Assembly (NCBI RefSeq): GCF_002482975.1
Contig: NZ_DLHA01000042.1
Location: forward strand, 11,056 to 41,731
Length of the DNA: 30,676 bases
Source of the DNA: Flavobacterium sp. UBA7680
GTDB taxonomy: Bacteria > Bacteroidota > Bacteroidia > Flavobacteriales > Flavobacteriaceae
Direction: 5' to 3'
Below, piece by piece: positions 8,179-16,709 of the stretch. The notes under the pieces were generated by a model. The model was not told the DNA's origin. It did not search any database and was given only the letters and a program-made list of their open reading frames with translations. Each line of letters begins with the position of its first letter. The stretch's first letter is position 1. Position numbers and translations under genes: made by a program.

Positions 8179-8733
8179 CTACATTTTTGGAAGCAGTACT
8201 GTGTCCACTACATGTATGACTCCATTAGATTGATTTACATCTGAAATTGTAACTTTAGACTTATTGCCGCTTTCGTCACTAATGTACAAATCTTTTCCAT
8301 CCATCCAGGCAGTTAGAGTTCCGCCGCTCACTGTTTTTAAAGAAGCTTTTCCTTTACCAGCTTTTATTGCTTTTGCAATATCAGAACTATTCATTTTACC
8401 GGCCACTACATGATATGTCAATATAGTTTGTAATGATTTAATATTCTCAGGTTTCAATAATGTTTCAACAGTTCCAGCCGGCAATTTACTAAATGCTTCA
8501 TTTGTTGGCGCAAAAACAGTAAATGGCCCTTTACCTTGTAAAGTTTCAACTAATCCTGCTGCTTTTACTGCTGCTACCAAGGTGGTATGATCCTTTGAGT
8601 TTACCGCATTTTCTATAATATTTTTATTAGGATACATAGCTGCTCCGCCAACCATTACTGTTTTTTGTGCAAATGATGTCAATCCAAATCCTAATGCCAG
8701 GATTGCTGCTGCTAAAAATTTTCTAGTTTTCAT
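8179..8733 (-). CDS. Secreted fasciclin (FAS1) domain protein
   Basis: 184 aa with a signal peptide (MKTRKFLAAAILALGFG... ending near SFAQ) and one FAS1 domain at about residues 40-184. Typical FAS1 motifs are present: FTVFAPTNEAF, TILTYHVVAGK and the closing NGVIHVVDTVLLP. FAS1 domains mediate surface or matrix adhesion. No lipobox is seen, so it is probably periplasmic or released. It is a single-gene unit with its own terminator. In mycobacteria FAS1 antigens (MPT70/83) are controlled by a SigK/RskA pair, and a sigma plus RskA-like pair lies 9 kb away here; a regulatory link is only an inference. Confidence 0.92.
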   Translation of the reverse strand: MKTRKFLAAAILALGFGLTSFAQKTVMVGGAAMYPNKNIIENAVNSKDHTTLVAAVKAAGLVETLQGKGPFTVFAPTNEAFSKLPAGTVETLLKPENIKSLQTILTYHVVAGKMNSSDIAKAIKAGKGKASLKTVSGGTLTAWMDGKDLYISDESGNKSKVTISDVNQSNGVIHVVDTVLLPKM

Positions 8734-8881
8734 AATTACTTTTTTTAAGTTATAAAGTCATTTACGCTTTAATATTCTTTTTGGTTTTAAAAGAGGTAAA
8801 AAAATAAATTAAAATGAATACAAGAGGCGAATTGATATATTAATAATGAAAGCTCCAATATTCCCTATTGCTATTTTAGCA

Positions 8882-9895
8882 TTATTCAGCCCAGTCATTA
8901 ATCCAGCTGCTAACAGTCTGGCACCAGTTCTGGTCGTCATTCAAACAGGGAATAGCCAGGAAATTTTCCCCTCCATTTTTCTCAAAATCTTCTTTGGCGC
9001 ACATGGCGATTTCTTCGAGTGTTTCTAAACAATCCGAAACGAAAGCAGGTGTTACGACAGCCAGATTTTTAATTCCTTTTGCCGGCATTTTATCAATTTC
9101 AATATCAGTATAAGGCTCCAGCCATTTATCTCCAGCTAGTCGGGACTGGAAAGTTAAGCTGTATTTATCCTCGGGAAGACCTAATAATTGTACGACTTGC
9201 TTTGTGGTTTGGTAACATTGGTGACGATAACAAAAATTATGTGCCGGCGAAGGTGTCCTGCAACAGGACCCGTCAATTTTGCAATGGGATTTGGTTACAT
9301 CTGTTTTGCGGATGTGACGTTCCGGGATTCCGTGATACGAGAATAACAAATGATCGTATTGAAATCCCGCTAAATGTTTCTGAATTAAATCCGCCAGATT
9401 CCTTATATAATCCGGTTTATTGTAAAACGCAGGAACATCGGTAAAAGTCATTTGTGGAAATTTCTCCTTGCGAATTTCTTCTGCTTTAACCAAAATAGTT
9501 AACGTTGAAGCCATTGCATATTGCGGATACAGCGGAAAAAGCAGTACTTCCGTTACGCCTTTTTCGTGCAGTTCCTGCAGGCCTTTTTCAATAGTCATAC
9601 TTCCGTAACGCATTGCCAAAGAAACCGGAACGTTTACCAAAGGCTGTACTTTTTTCTGCATTCTTTCTGAAAGCACCACAAGGGGCGAACCTTCATCCCA
9701 CCAGATTTTTGCATAAGCATGTGCCGATTCTTCGGGTCTTTTTCTTAAGATGATGCCTCGGACTAATAAAGCTCTTAGTAAATACGGAACATCGATCACA
9801 TATTTATCCATTAAAAATTCATCTAAATAGGGCTTTACATCTTTTGGTGTCGGGCTTTTGGGAGATCCTAAATTTATTAATAATACACCTTTCAT
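8882..9895 (-). CDS. hemH: Ferrochelatase
   Basis: 337 aa, normal length for bacterial ferrochelatase. It inserts Fe2+ into protoporphyrin IX, the last step of protoheme synthesis. Visible signatures are the N-terminal KGVLLINLGSP, LFSYHGIPERH with the catalytic histidine (His188), and the C-terminal VVTPAFVSDCLETLEEI with the conserved acidic residue. A cysteine-rich stretch after the active-site loop (CKIDGSCC, then HNFCYRHQC) could hold an iron-sulfur cluster, as reported for some bacterial ferrochelatases, but this is not proven here. It follows the AraC-type gene on the same strand (about 120 bases between them), probably as the last gene of a minus-strand series from the cytochrome gene. 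Confidence 0.96.
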   Translation of the reverse strand: MKGVLLINLGSPKSPTPKDVKPYLDEFLMDKYVIDVPYLLRALLVRGIILRKRPEESAHAYAKIWWDEGSPLVVLSERMQKKVQPLVNVPVSLAMRYGSMTIEKGLQELHEKGVTEVLLFPLYPQYAMASTLTILVKAEEIRKEKFPQMTFTDVPAFYNKPDYIRNLADLIQKHLAGFQYDHLLFSYHGIPERHIRKTDVTKSHCKIDGSCCRTPSPAHNFCYRHQCYQTTKQVVQLLGLPEDKYSLTFQSRLAGDKWLEPYTDIEIDKMPAKGIKNLAVVTPAFVSDCLETLEEIAMCAKEDFEKNGGENFLAIPCLNDDQNWCQTVSSWINDWAE

Positions 9896-10013
9896 TTTTT
9901 TTGCTTTTTACTTTACGCTTCACGCTTTAAGTATTTGTTGTTTAAATTGATGCTAAAAATAGTATTGGCTGCCTTTTAGAAAAAGGAAAAATATATTTTT
10001 TTTATGCTGTAAT

Positions 10014-10899
10014 TTACAAAATCGACGCTGTTTTAAAGTTGGTAGTAACAGACATCAGGTATTTCTTTGGAGTTGTGGAAAATTTTTTCCTGAATCCCGC
10101 AATAAAGTGGCTTCCGGTGCTGTAACCTATTTTAAGCCCCACTTCATTTACATTGTAGGAACCGCTGTCAAGCAGTTTTCTGGCGAAATCCATTTTTGTA
10201 ATCAAACAGAAAACCATAAACCGTATCTCCGTAAATTTGTTTGAAACCTATTTTTAATTTTTTCATGTTCAGTCCAATTTCATCTGCCAATTGCTGTAAT
10301 CCCGGTGGTTCGGCCATATTGGCGATAATGATTTCTCTAGCTTTTCTGATTTTCAGCACGTTATCTTCATCGATCAAAAATGGACATTGTCCTGCGTTTG
10401 GATCTTCCATTTTATTGAAATACAAACTCAGCAATTCGTATCCTTTTCCTTTATAATAAAGGTTCTTTAGGGAGGGATGAAGGCTGTAATGAAACAACTG
10501 TCTCAAAACAATAGCCATCGAAGGACTAATGTTCCCTTCGGTATAATCCTTTTTTTTCTTATTATCGGGGCTTAAAATAGTAATATAATCTGCTTTAACG
10601 GAAAATAATGAGTGAAATTTCTCAATCGAAACAATCACTGAAATCACCCATGAATTTGGAGAAAGCTCTAAATGAAGCAATGACTGTTTCTGCAGATTGC
10701 ACAAAATCAGGGATTTTTCCTCTTTCAGTTCTAAAGCACAATGATCCTGATTGGACAAAAACAATGCATTGCCTTTTAGTCCGAAATGAAACTGTAACAG
10801 GCCAGCACCAATTTCGTGCTGTGCAAAAAAAGATTCTGAACTCTCGTTCTGAAACCGCAAAAGGGTAAGGCCGTCCTCAATTTTTATTTCTTCCTCCAT
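10014..10899 (-). pseudogene. AraC-family regulator broken by a one-base frameshift
   Basis: The N-terminal part (to about residue 230, ending in YGFLFDYK) and the C-terminal HTH part (MDFARKLLDSG, VNEVGLKIGYST, FRKKFSTTPKKYL) lie in two overlapping frames. The break is at a run of five A on the minus strand near 10200-10205. Removing one A joins FDYK directly to MDFARKLL and gives an uninterrupted protein of about 294 aa, normal for AraC regulators with an N-terminal sensor part. As written, the product loses the second helix-turn-helix and would probably not bind DNA. It stands between the YceI genes and hemH on the same strand, so it may once have controlled heme genes (inference). A sequencing error in the homopolymer is the main alternative. 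Confidence 0.85.
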
Positions 10900-10947
10900 T
10901 TTTTTTATATAAAAAATTATTGACTTTTCAAGATAGTTTTTAGGCGG

Positions 10948-11499
10948 TTATTGCCTATTTGCCCCTAAGACTGCGGCAACCTGGATATTTATTTTATTGG
11001 AAAGCTTACTTTTAACCAAATTTGGAATTTCAATGTTAAAATCACTGGCATTTACACTAAAATTACATGAAATGCTAACCCCTGATAGTGATCTGCTTAT
11101 CCTTGCAGCAGTATTTATATCCTTTGATTTTCCGTGAAGTTCCAATGTACCTTTAATGATAAAATCTTTAGGATTTACGCTTAGGCTTTGAAGATCAAAT
11201 CCTTCTATTTTCCCTTTAAATACTGCTTTTGGATATTGGTCACTTTCGATATAATTTTCATTAAAGTGTTCTTCCATTAAAGCAACCTTAAACTGGAAAC
11301 CTTTCATCAGGGCTAGACTTGCAATCTCTCCTGTTGACGGATTCAAAACAAAAGTAACATTCTTGTTTACTGCTTTAACTTCTTCAAAAGAAGCAACGGA
11401 AGCTTCAAAAGTAACTTTTGCTGATTTACTGACCATTTTTTCTTGTGATACACCAATAGCGCAGAAAAATAGCATTGTAATAAGTATTATTTTTTTCAT
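10948..11499 (-). CDS. YceI-family periplasmic protein (copy 1)
   Basis: 183 aa with a signal peptide ending at GVSQ. The mature part has YceI-like lipocalin-fold features: a beta-rich chain with SAKVTFEAS near the start, ALMEEHFNENYIESDQYP, VFKGKIEGF, LELHGKSKDIN and a closing FNIEIPNLVKSKLSNKI. Members bind isoprenoid-type hydrophobic molecules such as polyprenyl quinones in their beta-barrel pocket; the ligand here is unknown. It is a tandem paralogue of the next gene and sits in a run with a cytochrome c gene, so a role next to envelope electron transfer is plausible but inferred. Confidence 0.88.
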   Translation of the reverse strand: MKKIILITMLFFCAIGVSQEKMVSKSAKVTFEASVASFEEVKAVNKNVTFVLNPSTGEIASLALMKGFQFKVALMEEHFNENYIESDQYPKAVFKGKIEGFDLQSLSVNPKDFIIKGTLELHGKSKDINTAARISRSLSGVSISCNFSVNASDFNIEIPNLVKSKLSNKINIQVAAVLGANRQ

Positions 11500-11543
11500 T
11501 ATTTCACCTTTATTTTTTAAAATAATTCTGTTTTGTTTAGCTC

Positions 11544-12083
11544 TTATTTTAAAACTGCAATAATTTGAATCTTGACTTTATTATCCAGTTTATATTTAAT
11601 AAGCGACGGAATTGGAATACTAAAATCACTTGCATTTACCTCAAAATCAGATATGAAGGTAATTCGGGAACCCGATCTTGTAATTTTTGCACCGGCATTT
11701 ATATCCTTGGATTTTCCATGCACTTCTAATTTTCCTTTTATGGTATAATCTTTATAATCTTCTGTTAGACTTTTAATGTCGAACCCTTCTATTTGCCCCC
11801 GGAAAATAGCCTTTGGAAACTTATCGGTTTCCATGTAATTTTCATTAAAATGTTCTTCCATTAATGCCATTTCAAACTGGAATCCTTTCATTAATGCAAG
11901 ACTTGCCACTTCGCCTGTTACGGGATTTAAAACAAAAGTTACGCTGCTGTTGGTCCCGGCAACAGGCTGAAAAGAAGGAACTGAAGCTTCCAGGGTTATT
12001 GTTGCTGATTTGGTTACTATTTTTTCTTGTGAAAAAACAATAAAAGAAGCCAATAGCATTGGCATTATTATGATTTTTTTCAT
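11544..12083 (-). CDS. YceI-family periplasmic protein (copy 2)
   Basis: 179 aa from the ATG at 12083 (MKKIIIMPMLL..., signal peptide ending at VFSQ). A longer in-frame start at 12128 would overlap the cytochrome gene and put 15 extra residues before the signal, so it was not chosen. It shares long blocks with copy 1: TFVLNP, SLALMKGFQF, ALMEEHFNENY, EVHGKSKDIN and VNASDF. This is a clear tandem duplication with enough divergence to suggest two ligands or two partners. It starts 14 bases after the cytochrome stop. Confidence 0.88.
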   Translation of the reverse strand: MKKIIIMPMLLASFIVFSQEKIVTKSATITLEASVPSFQPVAGTNSSVTFVLNPVTGEVASLALMKGFQFEMALMEEHFNENYMETDKFPKAIFRGQIEGFDIKSLTEDYKDYTIKGKLEVHGKSKDINAGAKITRSGSRITFISDFEVNASDFSIPIPSLIKYKLDNKVKIQIIAVLK

Positions 12084-12097
12084 GTTCTTGTTCTGGA

Positions 12098-12466
12098 TTA
12101 TTGTTCTAATAATCCATCCTGATTCCATTTATTTATAATATCTATGGTAGTTTGAGGCAGTCTTGGTCCACCTTGCGGCATTAATGAACTATTCCCGTTT
12201 TCTAAAGAAATTCGTGTCAGCAGTCCTCGATTTAAAACTGCATTTTTCACCTGTTCATAAGTAACTAAAGACATTGGCGCGCCATTTTTAGGAACTGCCG
12301 CATGGCATACAACACAGTTATTATCAATAATAGATTTTACATTTTGGTTGTATGTTGCCAAACCATTAATTGGTGTAGAGTCAATTAAAGTACTTGGATC
12401 ATCGTTGGCACAGCTTACAAAAATTGATGCTAATGATGAGATGGCGAAAAGGGTTTTTAAATTCAT
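12098..12466 (-). CDS. c-type cytochrome lipoprotein
   Basis: 122 aa. The signal ends in a VSC lipobox (Cys19), so the protein should be lipid-anchored facing the periplasm. One heme c site, NNCVVCH (Cys51, Cys54, His55), is followed by SLMPQGG with Met96 as a likely distal ligand and a C-terminal helix (IDIINKWNQDG). This is a compact mono-heme electron-transfer protein. It is the first gene of a minus-strand series with the two YceI genes, and faces the OB-fold gene across a 169-base divergent promoter region. Confidence 0.88.
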   Translation of the reverse strand: MNLKTLFAISSLASIFVSCANDDPSTLIDSTPINGLATYNQNVKSIIDNNCVVCHAAVPKNGAPMSLVTYEQVKNAVLNRGLLTRISLENGNSSLMPQGGPRLPQTTIDIINKWNQDGLLEQ

Positions 12467-12635
12467 AAGACTGGTTTTTAGTTATAAATAAATAGATGAT
12501 TTTTAAGAATCATCAGGCATTTTAAAATCATATACGTTGAAAAGAATAATACAGATTTAACAAAAGGCTTATTTAATGATTTAAATCCAATAGGTATTTT
12601 TTAACGTAAATAAATCCAAATACTTAAAACAAGTT
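12467..12635. promoter_or_regulatory. Divergent intergenic region
   Basis: AT-rich spacer between the cytochrome (minus) and OB-fold (plus) starts. It must carry both promoters, but I see no clear TAnnTTTG box. Confidence 0.4.
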
Positions 12636-13025
12636 ATGAGAAAAAAAATACTAACTACAATTTCCCTTTTTATAATAATCGGAATTTTTTCTTTGTTCTA
12701 CATCTACAAAGGGCATAGGGACATAGAATCAGAAACTGCTGATTATGTTGTAACCGTTAACGAACTGGAAAAAGAGTTTGCTTCAAACGATAGTCTGGCT
12801 TACATCAAATATCAGGACAAAACAATTGAATTATCTGCACGGGTAACAAGTATTGACAAAGCTGGTAATGGAATTGTTATGAGCGAAAAAATATTTGTGA
12901 CATTCAAAGACCGTCTGCCCCAAAATATTACATCCGGGAAAACTCTCAAGATTAAAGGGCGTTTTTTAGGATATGACGAATTGCTCGAGGAATTTAAAAT
13001 AGACCAATCTTCAGTTGTACACTAA
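12636..13025 (+). CDS. Membrane-anchored OB-fold (tRNA_anti-like) protein
   Basis: 129 aa. One N-terminal membrane segment (about residues 6-24) is followed by a periplasmic part starting ESETADYVVTVNELEKEF and then a small beta-rich domain (KTIELSARVTSI..., KTLKIKGRFLGYDELLEEFKID). This is the pattern of the Bacteroidota tRNA_anti-like OB-fold family (PF12869 type). Despite the family name, such anchored versions are unlikely to bind tRNA; their function is unknown. The gene is 27 bases ahead of the DUF5777 barrel gene and probably co-transcribed with it. Confidence 0.8.
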   Translation: MRKKILTTISLFIIIGIFSLFYIYKGHRDIESETADYVVTVNELEKEFASNDSLAYIKYQDKTIELSARVTSIDKAGNGIVMSEKIFVTFKDRLPQNITSGKTLKIKGRFLGYDELLEEFKIDQSSVVH

Positions 13026-13052
13026 TACAAATAACAATTTAAAACTAACCAC

Positions 13053-13892
13053 ATGAAAAACTTTATTCTATTATTTTTTTTATTCCCGCTGTTAACCTTC
13101 TCCCAAACCGATTTGTTGTCTGGTGTAGAAACTCCTTCTGCAAAAGAAAAAGTGACCTCTGCATTCAAAGCCCTGAAAATTGTTAATCTCGAATCTACAA
13201 AATTAGCGGCAAAAGGGGATTTGTATTTTGTTGTTGCACACCGATTCGGGTCCATTAAAGATGGCTTTGAAGGGTTTTATGGACTCGATAATGCCAATAC
13301 GCAGATTAAATTTATCTACGGTCTAACAAATGGGCTAAATGTAAGTGCTGCCAGAAGTGAATTTGCTTATGATTTTGCAGCAAAGTATATGTTGTTTCCT
13401 CAAATAAAGGACGGTTTTCCTGTTACTATTGCTGGGTTTAACAGTTTGTCTATCAACAATACGCTAAAAGAAAGCCTGTATCCTAAACTTCAATTTAAAG
13501 ACAGGCTTACGTATGTCGCGCAGCTGCTGATTTCAAGAAAATTTTCTGAAAAACTTTCTTTAGAAATTGTGCCATCATTCTTTCATCAAAATTTTGTTGA
13601 AGACGTAGACCAAAGCAATACTCAATATGCTTTAGGGTTTGGTGGAAGATATAAATTCGCTAAACGCTGGTCCTTAAATATGGATTATGCGGCGCATTTT
13701 AACAGGGCCCCTAATTCTCTTTATAAAAACCCATTATCTATAGGTTTTGATTTGGAAACCGGCGGACATGTTTTTCAGATGCATTTTACCAGCTCTCAGG
13801 CAATTGATGAAACCGGATATCTGGGAAGGACCACTGGCGACTGGACAAAAGGAGATATATTTTTTGGATTCAATCTTGCCCGGGTTTTCTAG
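13053..13892 (+). CDS. DUF5777-type outer-membrane beta-barrel protein
   Basis: 279 aa with a signal peptide ending at TFSQ. The rest is a run of amphipathic strands with alternating residues (KGDLYFVVAHRFGS, RLTYVAQLLISRKF, LGFGGRYKFAKRWSLNMDY) and ends with a strand closing in aromatic Phe (IFFGFNLARVF), as outer-membrane barrels do. FVVAHRFGSI and EGFYGLDNAN fit DUF5777. Such barrels are often found near YceI and cytochrome c genes in Bacteroidota, as here. The cargo, if any, is unknown. Confidence 0.82.
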   Translation: MKNFILLFFLFPLLTFSQTDLLSGVETPSAKEKVTSAFKALKIVNLESTKLAAKGDLYFVVAHRFGSIKDGFEGFYGLDNANTQIKFIYGLTNGLNVSAARSEFAYDFAAKYMLFPQIKDGFPVTIAGFNSLSINNTLKESLYPKLQFKDRLTYVAQLLISRKFSEKLSLEIVPSFFHQNFVEDVDQSNTQYALGFGGRYKFAKRWSLNMDYAAHFNRAPNSLYKNPLSIGFDLETGGHVFQMHFTSSQAIDETGYLGRTTGDWTKGDIFFGFNLARVF

Positions 13893-14022
13893 TATCTCCT
13901 TTATAATTAAATTATTAGGTAATTTCTGTATTTAAAATGATTCTAAATTGATCCATTTTTAAATATTTCTAAAACCGCAGCGATGAAGTACACGTAGATA
14001 ATTTTAAAAACTTAAAAGAACT

Positions 14023-14457
14023 ATGAAAACTAATAAAATAATCAAAAGAGGACTTTTTATACTGATCGGAATATTTGGGTTATTTATCGCCATTTTATTT
14101 TTTCACATTATAACAGCAAAACCACCCGTTTATGATACTCCAAATCTCCAGGTAAGCAGAATCGATTTTAAAACAGATATCGATTCTCTGCAGGCCAGAC
14201 AAATCTGTGCCGACCTGAGAAGCATAAAAGGCCTGACATCAGACTCTATTATTGTTAAAAGAAATGTTGTGGTGTATTTCCACAATAATAAAATTACAAA
14301 CTCGGAGAAAGTTTTCAATGAGCTGATGGCTAAAGGGCGTTATGATGCTAAGCGTTATATACTGCCGGCAAATTTAGCAGCCAAAGAAGTCTGTCCTATG
14401 GATCAAAACAGTTTGAGCTATAGACTGTCTCAAAAAATAAATCGTTTTTTTAATTAA
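14023..14457 (+). CDS. Hypothetical single-pass membrane protein
   Basis: 144 aa. One membrane segment (about residues 9-29: GLFILIGIFGLFIAILFF) is followed by a periplasmic domain. The region VSRIDFKTDIDSLQARQICADLRSIKGLTSDSIIVKRNVVV has an alternating pattern like a small alpha-beta (ferredoxin-like) fold, with conserved-looking cysteines at ICADL and EVCPMD. I do not recognise the family. It lies 19 bases ahead of the globin lipoprotein and likely shares its transcript. Confidence 0.7.
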   Translation: MKTNKIIKRGLFILIGIFGLFIAILFFHIITAKPPVYDTPNLQVSRIDFKTDIDSLQARQICADLRSIKGLTSDSIIVKRNVVVYFHNNKITNSEKVFNELMAKGRYDAKRYILPANLAAKEVCPMDQNSLSYRLSQKINRFFN

Positions 14458-14476
14458 CCCTTTTAATATCTTTATT

Positions 14477-15070
14477 ATGAAAATTTATTCAAAACTTACA
14501 CTTAGTGTATTACTGGCTGCATCTTCAGCTATGATTTCCTGCAGCAGTAATGACGACGAAACTCCTGCACCTCCTGTAAAGGCATCAATCTATGAACGCT
14601 TAGGCGGGACTAAAATGGTTGCCGATCCGGATAATTCAGGCCAGATGATCGAACAGGGACGTTTGAGTTTCCGCAAAGTGGTAAATTCAACTATCGGATT
14701 GATTGTTGCTGATATTCAATCCAATGCTTCAGGAAACCTGCAGGCACATTTTGCTCCTTTATTGGCAGAAACTGGAACTACCCAGTCTACCAATATTGCT
14801 AAATTATCAGATAACCTTACTGATTTCTTTTCGTTTAATACGGGAGGTACCAATGCTGTAAATACATATTCAGGCTTGAGTATGTCAGCGGCGCATGATC
14901 CTGCAAAAAATCCTCGTATGGGAACAAAATCCAGCAGTGCGGATTATACAAAATTCGAAGGATATGTTGGAGCTGCGGCAAATGCAAACGGCGTTGCTTC
15001 AAATACAGAGCTTTATACCGATATAGTTGCTGTTTTGGAATCATTGAGAACTCCTATAGTTCAAAAATAA
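14477..15070 (+). CDS. Truncated-hemoglobin-like lipoprotein (group 1 type)
   Basis: 197 aa. The signal ends in an ISC lipobox (Cys22) followed by SSNDDE, so the mature protein is a lipoprotein. SIYERLGGTKMV is the start motif of truncated hemoglobins, and YSGLSMSAAHDP carries the likely proximal heme histidine (His140). The glycine-rich NTGG before it also fits. Most truncated globins are cytosolic and about 120 aa; this one is exported and longer, with an insert before and a tail after. Likely roles are O2 or NO binding or heme carriage in the envelope (inference). A strong terminator follows, so it ends the plus-strand series that starts at the OB-fold gene. Confidence 0.8.
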   Translation: MKIYSKLTLSVLLAASSAMISCSSNDDETPAPPVKASIYERLGGTKMVADPDNSGQMIEQGRLSFRKVVNSTIGLIVADIQSNASGNLQAHFAPLLAETGTTQSTNIAKLSDNLTDFFSFNTGGTNAVNTYSGLSMSAAHDPAKNPRMGTKSSSADYTKFEGYVGAAANANGVASNTELYTDIVAVLESLRTPIVQK

Positions 15071-15080
15071 TTTTCTTTTT

Positions 15081-15109
15081 AAAACGCTGCCTGAAAAAGG
15101 CAGCGTTTT
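15081..15109 (+). terminator. Terminator after the globin gene
   Basis: An 11-bp perfect stem (AAAACGCTGCC / GGCAGCGTTTT) with a 7-base loop, ending in T-rich sequence. It lies 10 bases behind the globin stop. Confidence 0.9.
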
Positions 15110-15325
15110 ATATTTCAATACTATTTGCAGTTCTGGACTCTTAATATATTATAGAATCAGTATATAAATATTTTGAAACTCTGATATCATGTATAATGGC
15201 ATGAAATTATATAAAATTGACAATTTGAATCCATTTATTCCACAGCGATATATTAAATCCTTCTGGCATTTTTATATATAAATTAGTTAGTAATAATTTT
15301 TTGAACTTTTAAGCAGAGCATAAAT

Positions 15326-16630
15326 ATGGAAAATTTTAATATGTCCAGATCCACCACTTTTTACGCATTAGGGTTAAGTTACAAGAAAGCAGATGCAGTT
15401 ATAAGAGGAAAATTTAGTTTAAATACTAAAGCGCAATCTGATTTATTGATGCAGGCCAAAGCCGAAGGGATAGAATCACTGATCGTTACTTCTACCTGCA
15501 ATAGAACTGAAATTTATGGTTTTGCCCATCATCCTTACGAACTCATCAAATTGCTTTGCGAAAACAGCAATGGTTCTGTAGAAGAGTTTCAGCAGGTTGC
15601 TTATATATATAAGAATAAAGAAGCTGTTAACCATATGTTTCGTGTAGGGACAGGCCTGGACAGTCAGATTCTGGGCGATTTTGAAATCATCAGCCAGATT
15701 AAAATCGCTTTTAATCATAGTAAACAGGAAGGTTTGATAAACACTTTTATGGACCGTTTAGTAAATACTGTTATCCAGGCGAGCAAAAAAGTTAAAACTG
15801 AGACTAAAATTTCTTCTGGTGCAACATCCGTTTCTTTTGCATCGGTACAATATATAATCCGAAATGTAGCAGATATTGGAAATAAAAATATTTTGTTATT
15901 TGGAACAGGAAAAATAGGAAGAAATACCTGCGAAAACTTAGTAAAACATACTAAAAACAGCCATATAGTTCTTATAAACAGAACAAAAAACAAGGCCGAA
16001 TTATTGGCTGGAAAACTGAATGTTATTGTAAAAGATTATGACAATTTACAAGAAGAACTACAGCAGGCAGATGTGCTGGTTGTAGCAACAGGTGCGCAAA
16101 TTCCGACTATTGACAAAACATTATTTAATTTACAGAAACCCTTATTGATCCTGGATTTGTCCATTCCAAGAAATGTAGATACTAATGTAGAAGAAATATC
16201 AGGTGTAACTTTAATACATCTGGATTATTTATCTCAAATTACTGATGATACGCTGGAAAGAAGAAAACAACATATTCCTGCTGCAGAAGCTATTATTGAC
16301 GATATGAAATTAGAACTCAATGCCTGGGTAAACGGTCGAAAATGTGTACCAACTATTCATGCATTAAAAGCGAAACTAAATGATATTGTATCGGCTGAAT
16401 TTGCTTTTCAAAAAAAGAAAACAACCAATTTTGATGATGTTCAGATTGATTTAATCAGTTCCAGAATTATTCAAAAATTAACAAACCATTTTGCAAACCA
16501 TTTAAAAAATGAAAATACTTCAGTAGATCAAAGTATTGAATTTATTGAAAAAGTATTCCAAATTGGACAGTATGCGCAAAAAAATAGTCCTTCAAAAGCA
16601 GAAGAAAAATATAAAATTAACCTGTCTTGA
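15326..16630 (+). CDS. hemA: Glutamyl-tRNA reductase
   Basis: 434 aa. It reduces glutamyl-tRNA(Glu) with NADPH to glutamate-1-semialdehyde, the first committed step of C5-pathway tetrapyrrole synthesis. TSTCNRTEIYG carries the catalytic cysteine (Cys58); GTGLDSQILGD, SSGATSVSFASV and LLFGTGKIGRNTCENL (NADPH-binding domain) follow in the normal order. The C-terminal dimerisation helices are present. The start MENFNMSRSTTFYALGLSYKKAD fits flavobacterial HemA. The gene stands alone: no hemC/hemD/hemE follows, as is common, but an eroded transposase. It could be the only copy with its partners elsewhere, or a paralogue. Confidence 0.95.
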   Translation: MENFNMSRSTTFYALGLSYKKADAVIRGKFSLNTKAQSDLLMQAKAEGIESLIVTSTCNRTEIYGFAHHPYELIKLLCENSNGSVEEFQQVAYIYKNKEAVNHMFRVGTGLDSQILGDFEIISQIKIAFNHSKQEGLINTFMDRLVNTVIQASKKVKTETKISSGATSVSFASVQYIIRNVADIGNKNILLFGTGKIGRNTCENLVKHTKNSHIVLINRTKNKAELLAGKLNVIVKDYDNLQEELQQADVLVVATGAQIPTIDKTLFNLQKPLLILDLSIPRNVDTNVEEISGVTLIHLDYLSQITDDTLERRKQHIPAAEAIIDDMKLELNAWVNGRKCVPTIHALKAKLNDIVSAEFAFQKKKTTNFDDVQIDLISSRIIQKLTNHFANHLKNENTSVDQSIEFIEKVFQIGQYAQKNSPSKAEEKYKINLS

Positions 16631-16709
16631 AAATTCTAAAATAAAAGGCTGGAGTTTCTGCATTTACTGGGGCATAAATTTTAAGACTGTTTAAATAAAA
16701 ATAAATATC

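Noticed and set aside
9079..9444. Open frame of 121 codons on the plus strand
   Set aside because: It lies antisense within hemH, which has all family motifs; the plus-strand product has no recognisable pattern.
10608..10868. Open frame on the plus strand opposite the AraC gene
   Set aside because: Shadow of the regulator's codons; no start signal or family features.
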